A stretch of 64,000 bases of DNA from an uncultured Alkalilimnicola sp. (GCA_937951875.1 CALGAN010000024.1:62001-126000), one strand, 5' to 3'; shown: positions 25,249-33,265, counted from the stretch's first letter. Program-made: numbers and translations. The notes: generated from the letters alone by a model not told the origin.

Positions 25249-26154
25249 ATGTTCGGGTTTCTCCAGGGATTTGCCTACGGGTTGTTTCTGTCCTGTTTCC
25301 CCTGGCTGATCGTCGGGATGGTCAAGCCGCGATTGGCCGTGCCCAACGACCCGCCCCGACGCTGGCAGGTGTTGCTCCGCTACTGGCTCATCGTGCCGTT
25401 CATCGCCCTGCTGTTGTGGCTCACCTCGCTGTGGGGCGGTTTCGGGCCGACCCTGGAGGGCTGGCTGGCGGGACTGGCCGCGGTGGCGGTGGAGCTGCCG
25501 CTGGAGCGGCGCTGGCGACGCTGGCGCGCCGCCCGGGCGCAGCGGCGGCAGGCGCTGCGGCGCGAGGCGGGGATGGCCGTGCTCGATCCCGCGCGGCCGC
25601 CGGCCGGCGCCGACGATGTAGTCTTGGCGCTGTGCGAGGCCAAGGGCCGGTTGTCGGACCTGCGGCGGGACGATCTGGCGGCGCAGGCGGATCGGCTGTA
25701 CAGCCGCTACCGGCGTGTGCTCGACGCGGTCGGCACCAAGTTCGATCCGCGCGAGCTTACCTTCGAGCGTTCGCGCGCGCTGGCGGCCGAGGTATGCCGG
25801 GCCGCGCTCGATGAGCTCAGTGCCATGATCTCGCTGCTGAACGGCATCGCCGGCATCGATCCCGACTACGTTCGCCGCCGGCTCGCCGAGCGCGACCTGC
25901 CGGGCGAGGAGCGCACGGCGCTGCAGCGCCGCCTGGCGCTGGTCGAGGAGGCGGAGCGGAACCTGCGCCTGCTCAACGCCCGCATCGAGGCGGCCCTCAC
26001 CGCGCTCGACGATGCCGCCGTGGCGATCGCCAAGCTCGATACCGACCGGCCCAAGGCCGGCGCCGGCGCCGACCGGGCGCTGGCCGACCTGCGCCGCTTC
26101 GTGGAACGGGCCGAACTTTACGGGCACAGCGCCCATAGCAAGGAGCCGATATGA
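25249..26154 (+). CDS. Membrane-anchored coiled-coil protein paired with TelA
   Basis: 301-residue protein of unrecognised name. Two N-terminal hydrophobic segments (about residues 5-25 and 44-80, with a short polar gap) are followed by a very basic stretch and a long helical, partly coiled-coil cytoplasmic region. The ATG at 25249 gives a membrane-inserting start (MFGFLQGFAYGLFLSC). Its stop overlaps the TelA start by ATGA, so the pair is translationally coupled. In other bacteria TelA-family genes pair with XpaC-like membrane proteins of similar layout; this may be the proteobacterial counterpart, although I cannot show sequence homology by eye. Confidence 0.8.
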   Translation: MFGFLQGFAYGLFLSCFPWLIVGMVKPRLAVPNDPPRRWQVLLRYWLIVPFIALLLWLTSLWGGFGPTLEGWLAGLAAVAVELPLERRWRRWRAARAQRRQALRREAGMAVLDPARPPAGADDVVLALCEAKGRLSDLRRDDLAAQADRLYSRYRRVLDAVGTKFDPRELTFERSRALAAEVCRAALDELSAMISLLNGIAGIDPDYVRRRLAERDLPGEERTALQRRLALVEEAERNLRLLNARIEAALTALDDAAVAIAKLDTDRPKAGAGADRALADLRRFVERAELYGHSAHSKEPI

Positions 26155-27320
26155 CCGAACCGCGTTCGCCGCTCAGCCTGTCCCTGCCGCCGGTGGAGGA
26201 GATCGCCGCCGAGGTCGCTCCCGGCGCCGCCGCACCGCCCGAGGATCCGGAGCTGGCGGCGTTGGCCGACGCCTTCGTGCGCGAGGTGCTGGCGTCCGGC
26301 GAGGGAGCGGCCCAGCGTCAGCGGCAGGCGATAGACTCCATGGGACAGGAAGTGCAGCGCGAGGCGGCGCACCGCAGCGCCATGCTGCAGACGCCGATCC
26401 GCAAGCTGGCCCATCAAGGCGACGAGGGCGGGCCGGTGGCCAAGGCGCTGCTGGCGCTGCGCGCCAAGATGGAGGAGCTCGATCCGAACCGGCGCAGCTT
26501 CACCGAGCGCGGGCTGTCGCGCGTGTTCTCCTTCCTGCCCGGGTTGGGCAATCGGCTGCAGCGCTACTTCCGCGAGTTCGAAAGCGCTCAGGAGTCACTG
26601 GACGCCATCATCCGCGACCTGGAGGCGGGCCGCGACATGCTGCGCCGGGACAACGTCACGCTGGCCGACGATCAGGAGGCGCTGCGCGCGCTGATGGTCC
26701 GGCTGCAGCGGCAGATCGAGCTCGGGCGCCTGATCGATCGGCGGCTCGAGGCGCGGGCGGTCGAGCTGGCCAAGGACGACCCGCAGCGGCGCTTCGTCGA
26801 GGAAGAGCTCATGTTCCCGCTGCGCCAGCGTATCGTCGATCTCCAGCAGCAGCTGGCGGTCAGCCAGCAGGGCGTGCTGGCGCTGGAGGTGATCATCCGC
26901 AACAACCGCGAGCTGATGCGCGGCGTCGACCGCGCCATCAACGTCACGGTGTCGGCGCTGAACGTCGCGGTCACGGTAGCGCTGGCGCTGGCCAACCAGC
27001 GGTTAGTGCTGGATCGGGTGGAAGCGCTCAACACCACCACCTCCGACCTGATCGCCGGCACCGCTCAGGCGCTGCGCAACCAGGGGGTGGAGATCCAGAC
27101 CCGGGCGTCGTCCACCGTGCTCGACATGGAGAAGCTCCAGCAGGCGTTCAGCGACGTCATCGCCGCCATCGACGAAGTGTCCCGCTACCGGCGCGAGGCG
27201 CTGCCGCGGCTGGACGAGCAGATCGACCGCCTGGAGGCGCTGGCGGCCAAGGGCGGCGCCGCGATCGCGCAGCTGGAGCGCGGCAACGACGCCGCCGAGC
27301 AGACGCATGGGCAGCTCTGA
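26151..27320 (+). CDS. Toxic anion resistance protein, TelA/KlaA family
   Basis: 389-residue helical protein of the TelA family, associated with tellurite, nisin and membrane-stress tolerance. Typical sequences: NRLQRYFREFESAQESLDAII (about residues 140-160), the L-x-DN-x-L segment, and QTPIRKLAHQGDEGGPVAKALL and SALNVAVTVALALANQRLVLDRVEALN. No enzyme motif or signal peptide is visible; it is predicted to be cytoplasmic and membrane-associated through its partner. It overlaps the upstream membrane protein by 4 bases. The pair lies 2.5 kb from the yjf (PspA-like) cluster. It is convergent with the diguanylate cyclase gene, 6 bp apart. Confidence 0.93.
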   Translation: MTEPRSPLSLSLPPVEEIAAEVAPGAAAPPEDPELAALADAFVREVLASGEGAAQRQRQAIDSMGQEVQREAAHRSAMLQTPIRKLAHQGDEGGPVAKALLALRAKMEELDPNRRSFTERGLSRVFSFLPGLGNRLQRYFREFESAQESLDAIIRDLEAGRDMLRRDNVTLADDQEALRALMVRLQRQIELGRLIDRRLEARAVELAKDDPQRRFVEEELMFPLRQRIVDLQQQLAVSQQGVLALEVIIRNNRELMRGVDRAINVTVSALNVAVTVALALANQRLVLDRVEALNTTTSDLIAGTAQALRNQGVEIQTRASSTVLDMEKLQQAFSDVIAAIDEVSRYRREALPRLDEQIDRLEALAAKGGAAIAQLERGNDAAEQTHGQL

Positions 27321-27326
27321 GGGCGT

Positions 27327-28526
27327 TCAGCCGGTCGCGGCGCAGACCCGGTTGCGGCCGGCGCGCTTGCCTTCGTAAAGGGCTTGGTCGGCGCGCAGGA
27401 TCAGATCGTTGATCGACTGGTCCTCGGGCCGAAGCTCGGTGACGCCGATGGTCGCGGTCAGCCGGAAGCGCTGCTGCCGGGCCACCACGTCGGTGGACGC
27501 CAGCAGCACCCGCAGGCGCTCGGCCACCCGGGTGGCGCCCGCCACGTCGGTGTCCGGCAGCAGGATGATGAACTCCTCGCCGCCCAGCCGCCCGGCGATG
27601 TCGGAGTCGCGCAGCACCGCCCGGCAGACGTCGGCGCATACCGTCAGCGCCGTGTCGCCGGCGGAGTGGCCGTAGGAATCGTTGATCCGCTTGAAGTAAT
27701 CCAGATCCAGCACGCACAGCGCCAGCGGGCGATTGTAGCGGCGGGCGCGGCGCACCTCGCGCTCGAACAGCGCCTCGTAGTGGCGGCGGTTGAACAGCCC
27801 CGTGAGCGGATCGGTGGTGGCCTGGCGCTTGAGTTCGTCCTCGAGCCGCTGCCGCTGGTGCAGCTCCCGCCGCGCCCGTTCCAAGGCGGCGAACTCGCGC
27901 CGGTGGATCACCTGAAAGCGGTAGGCGGCCGACAGGCCGGCGCTGGTCGGCAGCACCAGCAGCGCCATGAGCACGACCAGCCGCAGTCCGCTCGTGCCCA
28001 GCACCAGATGCGTGCACAGCGCGCAACCGATGATGGCATACAGCGCCACCAGGGCCGAGAGCACCACGCGGTTCGGCAGCAGCACGAACAGGCTGATCAG
28101 CATCGCCATGGTCGCCGCGATCAGCCACTGGATGCTCTCTCTAGGCAGGATGAAGTACCACACGAAGAACAGGCTGAAGGCGAGCAGCAGCAGGGGCGTG
28201 AGCACGGTGCCGTCGGTGGCCAGTTGCGGGCGGCGGGTCACCAGCGCGGCGCAGATCGCCATGCCCAGCAAGGTCAGCAGCCTGGCGAGCAGGCACAAGT
28301 AGAAGTACGGCGTCAGCCCCAGGACGGCATAGTCGACGAACAGGAACAGCAGCAGTAGCCCCGCCCATACCGCCAGCGCCACCCGCAGCTGCCGTGCCAT
28401 GGAAACGGCGACGTGCTCGCGGAAGCGCTGCTCGGTGGCGGGATCGGCGAATTCACCGGACCAGAACGCGATCGCGTAGCGGCTGGTCGATTCGGGTAGC
28501 GTCATACGGTACTCGGGCTCACGCAC
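27327..28526 (-). CDS. Membrane diguanylate cyclase (GGDEF)
   Basis: 399-residue protein with about six hydrophobic segments (about residues 48-220), a short coiled linker and a C-terminal GGDEF domain that makes c-di-GMP. The active site is intact, LGGEEFIILLP, and the product-inhibition I-site RDSD lies five residues before it, so it should be active and feedback-controlled. The GTG at 28526 is favoured since GGAGGG lies upstream and it overlaps the lnt-like stop; an ATG at 28505 is the alternative. Overlap with the upstream gene suggests an operon. The N-terminal sensor is not a named domain I recognise. Confidence 0.92.
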   Translation of the reverse strand: MREPEYRMTLPESTSRYAIAFWSGEFADPATEQRFREHVAVSMARQLRVALAVWAGLLLLFLFVDYAVLGLTPYFYLCLLARLLTLLGMAICAALVTRRPQLATDGTVLTPLLLLAFSLFFVWYFILPRESIQWLIAATMAMLISLFVLLPNRVVLSALVALYAIIGCALCTHLVLGTSGLRLVVLMALLVLPTSAGLSAAYRFQVIHRREFAALERARRELHQRQRLEDELKRQATTDPLTGLFNRRHYEALFEREVRRARRYNRPLALCVLDLDYFKRINDSYGHSAGDTALTVCADVCRAVLRDSDIAGRLGGEEFIILLPDTDVAGATRVAERLRVLLASTDVVARQQRFRLTATIGVTELRPEDQSINDLILRADQALYEGKRAGRNRVCAATG

Positions 28527-30168
28527 ATCGGTCGGTTCCCTCCGGTAACGGTTTACGGACGTCGGCCGTCGGCGCTTCCTCGCCGGCCGGCGTGCGCCGC
28601 CATGCGCCGATCGCCGCCATGGCCAGCGCCATGGCGAACAGCAAATAGATCACGCTGAGAAACGCGCCCGGGAAGCGGCTGTAGAAGCTGCCGCCGGCGT
28701 GCGGGGAATAGGGGAGGTCGAACAGCAGCTCGGCGCGCTCGAACGCCGGACCGCGCTGGGCGATGCGCCCGCTGGGCAGGATCACCCCGGAGGGGCCGTT
28801 GTTGATGGCATGAACCAGCGGCACGCGGTTCTCCACCGCGCGCAGCGCCGACGCCCACAGATGCTGGAACGGCTGGCGGGTTTCGCCGAACCAGCCGTCC
28901 TGCGACAGCACCACCAGTACCTTGCCGGCGCCGTCGGCGCCGATCGCTTCGGCCAGGAACTCCGGGAACGCGGTCTCGTAGCAGACCTTGGGGACGACGC
29001 GCATGCCGGCCGCGACGAAGGTGCCGTGGCCGCTGCCCGGCGCGATCTCGCGCAGGAAATCGCCCAGATAGCTCTCCAGCCAGCGCCGCATCACGCCGAT
29101 TTCGGCCACCACCGGCAGATACTCGCCGAACGCCACCCGCTTGACCTTGCGATAGGTGCCGGCCAGCTCGCCCCGGTCGGTGAGCAGGACGGCGGAGTTG
29201 TAGGCGGTATGCGCCGAGGAAGACCGCTCCAGATCGTGGAACAGCAGGTAGGTGCCGGCGGCGGCCACTCGGGCGGCGTATTCCCGGCGCACGCTGGAAT
29301 AGTCGAAGTAGCCCTTGTAGCGCGCTTCCGGCCAAACCACCAGCTCGGCCCCGCGCGCCGCCAGCCGCTCGGTCATTTCCATTTCCGGTGGGTAGCGGCG
29401 GGTATAGCCGGGCGGTGGCGGCGGTATGTCCAGACTCACTTGATCGTTGGGCTGGACGATGCCGATCCGTTTGGTCGGCCAGGAGGCCGTCTGCCGCTCC
29501 CAGTAGCTCAGCGTCAGCGCGCCGTAGCCGAACCAGGCCAGCAGCAGCGCCACACCCGCCAGCTCGGCGCGTTGCGGCCGCGCCCGCCAGCCGCGGCGCA
29601 GCCGGCCGTATACCAGGGCGCTGGTCATGGCCATCATGAAATCCAGCCCGTGGGCGCCGGTGATGTCGGCACCTTGCAGGGCGATGGGGAAGCCGGTCTG
29701 ACCTTCGCCCAGGCGCAGGTAGAACAGCATGGGAAACGCGGCGAACACCGCAAGGAACACCACCGGCACCAGCAGCGGATCGGGCAGCCGGGCGTGCCGG
29801 CGCAGCCATTGCAGCAGCCAGGCTATCATGCCGAACAGCTGAGCGCCGTAGAGGTAGAGCAGCAGGGCGATCAGCTGCGGGTAGGGCGGCGGATAGCCTT
29901 TGATCCGGGCGACGAAGCCGGTCAGCCAGTAGAACAGCGCGGCCCAGAACACCACCCCGGCAACCACGCCCAGGAAGTAGCTCTGCAGCGGCGAACGCCC
30001 CTCGATGGCGAACAGCAGCGGTACGAGCCCGATCCAGCCGAGCGGAAATAAATCCGTCTCCAGACAGGGTGCGGCTAGCAAGGCGCCGGACAATGCGGCC
30101 AGACCGCAGCGGCTCACAAGCGCCGCCACGGGACCACGGCCGCCGGTCCCGCTAGTGATTCGATCCAT
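28519..30168 (-). CDS. Divergent apolipoprotein N-acyltransferase-like protein
   Basis: 549-residue protein with an N-terminal block of about six membrane spans and a carbon-nitrogen hydrolase domain, as in Lnt, which adds the third acyl chain to lipoproteins. The catalytic triad is traceable: Glu in VVWPEARYKG, Lys in YRKVKRVAFGEYLP and Cys in KVCYETAFPE. The usual WPETAIP and the typical ybeX-lnt neighbourhood are missing, so it may be a second, specialised Lnt. A further membrane helix near the C-terminus (about 510-530) matches the family. It overlaps the diguanylate cyclase gene by 8 bases. Substrate inference rests on family resemblance. Confidence 0.82.
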   Translation of the reverse strand: MDRITSGTGGRGPVAALVSRCGLAALSGALLAAPCLETDLFPLGWIGLVPLLFAIEGRSPLQSYFLGVVAGVVFWAALFYWLTGFVARIKGYPPPYPQLIALLLYLYGAQLFGMIAWLLQWLRRHARLPDPLLVPVVFLAVFAAFPMLFYLRLGEGQTGFPIALQGADITGAHGLDFMMAMTSALVYGRLRRGWRARPQRAELAGVALLLAWFGYGALTLSYWERQTASWPTKRIGIVQPNDQVSLDIPPPPPGYTRRYPPEMEMTERLAARGAELVVWPEARYKGYFDYSSVRREYAARVAAAGTYLLFHDLERSSSAHTAYNSAVLLTDRGELAGTYRKVKRVAFGEYLPVVAEIGVMRRWLESYLGDFLREIAPGSGHGTFVAAGMRVVPKVCYETAFPEFLAEAIGADGAGKVLVVLSQDGWFGETRQPFQHLWASALRAVENRVPLVHAINNGPSGVILPSGRIAQRGPAFERAELLFDLPYSPHAGGSFYSRFPGAFLSVIYLLFAMALAMAAIGAWRRTPAGEEAPTADVRKPLPEGTDRCA

Positions 30169-30424
30169 GAAAATCGACCCGTAAGCGCGATATCGGGAAG
30201 AAGAACCTGGGTGCGACCGTCGGCATTAGGTCGGACGACCGCATCGAGGCTAATCAGATTAAAAGTAGCGCAATGAGTCGATTTTGCCAGTTGACTTGTT
30301 GCACGGCTATCGGTCGTGCGCGGTCTGGCGGATCGGCGCGCTGAATGAAGCGGCAGGGGGTTGGCTTTGGCGGAAACGGGCGCAGTTCGGTACCGATCCA
30401 CGCCAGCCATCGCAGGAGTCCGCC

Positions 30425-30721
30425 ATGCCGACATGGAGCGACAAAGACCGCCGCCAGTACGAGCACGTCAAAGACAGCTCGGAGGCGCGCGGGGCGTCGG
30501 AGACGCGCGCCCAGGAGATCGCCGCCCGCACCGTCAACAAGACCCGGCGCGAGGAGGGCCGCACGCCGAACCGGCAAACCCAGGGCACCGGCAATCCCAA
30601 TCGCCCACTGGACGCGCGTTCCCACCAGGAGCTCTATAACCGCGCCAGGCAGCTCGGTATCGCCGGCCGCAGCAAGATGAGCAAGCAGGCGCTGGTGGAG
30701 GCGATCCGCAATCACCGATAG
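30425..30721 (+). CDS. Small basic protein with a Rho-N/SAP-like C-terminal domain
   Basis: 98-residue hydrophilic protein. The N-terminus (PTWSDKDRRQYEHVKDS) resembles proteins annotated as plasmid stabilisation or ChaB-like, with the repeated ETRAQEIAARTVNKTRR segment. Residues about 65-98 (HQELYNRARQLGIAGRSKMSKQALVEAIR) fit the Rho termination factor N-terminal/SAP helix-extended-loop-helix, a nucleic-acid binding unit. The ATG at 30425 gives this start; the frame upstream is open but non-coding in character. It has no operon partners: lnt-like is divergent and mgtC is convergent on the right. The same small protein is common in GC-rich proteobacteria without known function. Confidence 0.85.
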   Translation: MPTWSDKDRRQYEHVKDSSEARGASETRAQEIAARTVNKTRREEGRTPNRQTQGTGNPNRPLDARSHQELYNRARQLGIAGRSKMSKQALVEAIRNHR

Positions 30722-30790
30722 TGCGCCGCCCACGGCAGTGAACCCGCAGAAACTGTCCCGTCCTCGCCTGGCCGTTTCGGACGCGGGCTT

Positions 30791-31486
30791 TCAGTCGCCC
30801 ATGATTCCGAGGTGAAACTCCATCACCGCCGGTGTGGTCAGCAGCTCGGCCGACAGCCGTTCCAGATTCCGCGTATCGATGGTCTTCAGCACCATGCGGT
30901 ACTCGAAGTCATTGCCGCCGTTGCTCAGCCTGTGGCTGATCTTCACGATCGACAGGTGGTGCCGCTTCATCAGCTCGCGCAGCTGCGACTCGGTCATCGC
31001 CTCCTCGCGCCGGAAGCGCAGCGTATGCTGGACGTAATGGCGGGTGGGCACACGCGTTTCCACCAGCCGGAACACCGACAGCGTGCCGAGGGTGATGCCG
31101 GTCGCCAGCAAGCCGGGGTAATAGAAGCCGATGCCGAACAGGGTGCCGATCGCGGCGGTCATCCAGATCGATGCCGCGGTGGTGAGGCCGCGCACGCTCA
31201 AGCCTTCCTTGAAGATCACGCCGGCGCCGAGGAAGCCGATGCCGGTCATGATGCCCTGCGCCATTCGGGTCGGGTCGGTGCGGACGGTCTCCACCGGCAC
31301 CATGTCGTCCAGCCACAGCGACTGGTAGGTGGTGACCAGCATCAGCAGCGCGGAGGCCACGCAGACCAGCGCATGCGTGCGGAAGCCGGCCGGGCGCCCG
31401 CTGAAGGTACGCTCCATGCCGATCAGGCTGCCCACCAGCAATGCCATGCCCAGGTTGCAGGCGATGTCGATGTATTCTTGCCGCAT
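30791..31486 (-). CDS. MgtC/SapB family membrane protein
   Basis: 231-residue inner-membrane protein of the MgtC/SapB family. About five spans occupy residues 8-150; the hallmark GMERTFSGRPAGFRTHALV is near residue 22 and GFLGAGVIFKEG near 95. The cytoplasmic C-terminal domain (about 155-231) has an ACT-like pattern. In Salmonella MgtC supports growth in low magnesium and inside macrophages and restrains the F1Fo ATP synthase; many homologues do not share those roles. Start by ATG with a GGAGG sequence upstream. The EF-G-like fragment gene precedes it by 24 bp on the same strand, so the two form an operon with a long leader. Confidence 0.93.
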   Translation of the reverse strand: MRQEYIDIACNLGMALLVGSLIGMERTFSGRPAGFRTHALVCVASALLMLVTTYQSLWLDDMVPVETVRTDPTRMAQGIMTGIGFLGAGVIFKEGLSVRGLTTAASIWMTAAIGTLFGIGFYYPGLLATGITLGTLSVFRLVETRVPTRHYVQHTLRFRREEAMTESQLRELMKRHHLSIVKISHRLSNGGNDFEYRMVLKTIDTRNLERLSAELLTTPAVMEFHLGIMGD

Positions 31487-31510
31487 ACGAACCTCCTTCC
31501 TGGTTCGGCA

Positions 31511-32050
31511 TCAAGCGGAGCGTTCCCGCCATGGCCCAAGCGGCGGCGCTCGTCCGGCGTCGACCGTTTGGAAATGACTGAATTCCAACCGCAAGGTTTC
31601 ACCGGATCGGGCGGTCCGGCGCCACTGCTGCTGGCAGCCGAGCAGGCGCGATAGCGGCGCCAGCGCATGGATGCGCAGCTCGTCGCGTCCTCGCGCGCTG
31701 GCGACGAACTGCGCGGCGCGGGCGCGCAGGCAGGCGCGGATCTCGTCTTCCCGGCTGGGGGACGTGGTCACCGTGACGCGCATGATCGGCTCCCGCAGTG
31801 GATCGCGCTGGTAGACCACCGTGGGCTCGCCGACCTCCAGGGTATCGGGAAATACCCGCCGCAGTCTCGCCACCCCTTCGGCGAGGGTCAGCTCATCCTC
31901 GCCGAGCAGCAGTAAATCCTGGCCACCCACCTCGACGTCGAGCCCGTCGATGGCGCGGATGGTCGGTAGGGCGCAGCGCGCCAAGCGCGCGCAATCCGGC
32001 GCCGTCTTGATGTGAACTCGTTGCTGTAGCAGGTGTCGGGGCTTGGGCAT
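31511..32050 (-). CDS. Truncated EF-G-like protein (domains III and V only)
   Basis: 179-residue protein with no G domain. Residues about 15-95 align with EF-G domain III: LLLLGEDELTLAEGVARLRRVF corresponds to the [21 protein letters not shown] region and VGEPTVVYQRD to VGKPQVAYRET. It then jumps directly to domain V: LREPIMRVTVTTSP matches LLEPIMKVEVETP, and IHALAPLSRLLGCQQQWRRTARSG and LRLEFSHFQTV match its end. Domain IV is absent. It could bind the ribosome near the GTPase centre without hydrolysis. The ATG at 32050 has GGGGAGG 8 bases upstream. It lies 24 bp upstream of mgtC. No function is known to me. The open frame and good ribosome-binding site argue against a decayed gene. Confidence 0.8.
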   Translation of the reverse strand: MPKPRHLLQQRVHIKTAPDCARLARCALPTIRAIDGLDVEVGGQDLLLLGEDELTLAEGVARLRRVFPDTLEVGEPTVVYQRDPLREPIMRVTVTTSPSREDEIRACLRARAAQFVASARGRDELRIHALAPLSRLLGCQQQWRRTARSGETLRLEFSHFQTVDAGRAPPLGPWRERSA

Positions 32051-32104
32051 CGCAAAACCTCCCCAAACGCACAACGCAGGATGGAAACACGCGATGGGTC
32101 GGAG

Positions 32105-32130
32105 CGGCGGGCGGCGATGGCCGCCCGCCG
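32105..32130 (-). other. Perfect 11-bp GC-rich hairpin in the operon leader
   Basis: CGGCGGGCGGC (32105-32115), loop 32116-32119, GCCGCCCGCCG (32120-32130). It ends the small leader ORF region (the ORF's stop is at 32133-32135) and begins 55 bases before the EF-G-like start codon. No T tract follows on either strand, so it is more likely a translational or decay-control element than a terminator. Confidence 0.6.
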
Positions 32131-32132
32131 GG

Positions 32133-32249
32133 CTAGCGACAGGCGCGGGTGCAAGCCGCGCCGCGTATGAGCGGAGGATGTACGCGCAGGTATTCGATGG
32201 GCCGGAGCGTCGACCGCACGACCAAGCGGAGTGGTGTCTTCCAGCTCAT
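32133..32249 (-). CDS. Putative 38-residue leader ORF upstream of the EF-G-like/mgtC operon
   Basis: Small ORF inside the leader, starting at ATG 32249 with a strong purine-rich GAGGGGG upstream and ending at TAG 32133-32135. The product starts MSWKTPLRLVV, is rich in Arg, Leu and Pro, and contains a Pro-Pro pair (VHPPLIRG). Short proline-containing leader ORFs control mgtA and mgtC in enteric bacteria; here the analogy is positional only, with no sequence match claimed. It could equally be an independent small protein or chance. Existence rests on the ribosome-binding site and its place between the -10 element and the terminal hairpin. Confidence 0.35.
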   Translation of the reverse strand: MSWKTPLRLVVRSTLRPIEYLRVHPPLIRGAACTRACR

Positions 32250-32477
32250 CTGTACCCCCTCGTTATCGTCGCAACGCAGGCGCAATCGCGCCGGGCACGG
32301 ACGTCCCGCCGTGAAGTCAACCGAGAATGGGATGCCGGGCGAGCGCGCAGCCGCTCTTACCCAGCGCTTTTACGGAGTTGCCGGAAGGCGTCCGAAAAGG
32401 CGAGATGGGAAGCAGAGCAGGGTGTGAGCGCGGGCGGTCATCGGATTACAAACCGGTTGAGCGCATTTCCGTAAGTG

Positions 32478-32483
32478 ATTATA
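32478..32483 (-). promoter_or_regulatory. Candidate -10 element for the EF-G-like/mgtC operon
   Basis: Perfect TATAAT on the minus strand within an AT-rich patch. The sequence 17 bp upstream (CTAGCT) is a poor -35, suggesting dependence on an activator. Transcription would start near 32471. Confidence 0.4.
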
Positions 32484-32596
32484 GGCCTGGGAAAAATAAA
32501 AGCTAGACACGAGGACTTAGCGGAGTCCGCTGGGGCTCCGCTGTGGATCGGGCGGGGACGGCCGAGCAGCGTCCCACGGCGAGCGACGGACGGCGC

Positions 32597-33265
32597 TCAG
32601 CCGGTCGGGGGCAAATCCTGGGTGCCGTCGCGCAGCTCTAGCCAGTGGCCGAGCTTCTGCCGCTTGGTGTGCAGGTAGCGCAGGTTCTCCGGGTTCGGCC
32701 GCACTTCCAGCGGCACCCGTTCCGTCACCGGGATCTGATAGCGCTCCAGCTCCTGCACCTTGCGTGGGTTGTTCGACAGCAGACGCACCGACACCACGCC
32801 CAGATCGGCGAGGATGCGGGCGCCGACCTCATAGCGGCGCGAGTCCACCGGCAGCCCCAGCGCCAGATTGGCCTGCACCGTGTCGTGCCCCTGATCCTGC
32901 AGCTGATAGGCCTGCAGCTTGGCGGTCAGGCCGATACCGCGCCCTTCGTGACCGCGCAGGTACACCAGCACGCCGCGGCCAGCGGCGGCGATGGCGGCCA
33001 TGGCCCGGTCGAGCTGCTCGCCGCAATCGCAGCGCAGCGAGCCGAAGATGTCGCCGGTGAGGCACTCGGAATGCAGTCGCACCAGTACGTCGGCCTGGCC
33101 GCGCACATCGCCTTTGACCAGCGCTACGTGCTCGATGCCGTCCTGGGGCGAGCGGTAAACATGGATGGTGAATTCGCCATGCGCCGTGGGCAGGCGGCTT
33201 TGCGCGGCGTGCTCCAGCTCAGTCTGAGCGGCGACGGCGGTTGGTTCGATATTGATGCGCTTCAC
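32597..33265 (-). CDS. ribA: GTP cyclohydrolase II
   Basis: 222-residue RibA, catalysing the first committed step of riboflavin synthesis from GTP. The zinc-binding cysteines are in [17 protein letters not shown] (C-x10-C-x-C), followed by the catalytic [10 protein letters not shown] and the C-terminal [10 protein letters not shown] typical of RibA. It is a stand-alone enzyme, not fused to RibB. The GTG at 33265 has AGGAG 6 bases upstream; the open frame extending further left of that start belongs to non-coding and antiparallel sequence. No FMN riboswitch is seen upstream. It lies on the same strand as the Bcr/CflA gene but 152 bp downstream, so it is probably a separate unit. Confidence 0.96.
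   Translation of the reverse strand: MKRINIEPTAVAAQTELEHAAQSRLPTAHGEFTIHVYRSPQDGIEHVALVKGDVRGQADVLVRLHSECLTGDIFGSLRCDCGEQLDRAMAAIAAAGRGVLVYLRGHEGRGIGLTAKLQAYQLQDQGHDTVQANLALGLPVDSRRYEVGARILADLGVVSVRLLSNNPRKVQELERYQIPVTERVPLEVRPNPENLRYLHTKRQKLGHWLELRDGTQDLPPTG

Larger units (their letters stand above)
32051..32596. other. 546-bp leader/intergenic region upstream of the EF-G-like/mgtC operon
   Basis: On the minus strand it reads, from ribA towards the operon: a 7-base stem hairpin 32519-32542 (possible ribA terminator, T-rich run only later), a perfect TATAAT (32478-32483), a hairpin CTTTTCGGA/TCCG(T)AAAAG (32367-32399), a small GAGCG/CGCTC hairpin (32341-32356), a 38-codon ORF (32133-32249) and a perfect 11-base stem with a 4-base loop (32105-32130) just before the ribosome-binding site. 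The 5' leader would be about 420 bases. Confidence 0.6.

Noticed and set aside
32043..32474. Plus-strand open frame of 143 codons opposite the mgtC operon leader
   Set aside because: No ribosome-binding site, starts inside the divergent coding sequence, low-complexity translation; leader features are better explained on the minus strand.
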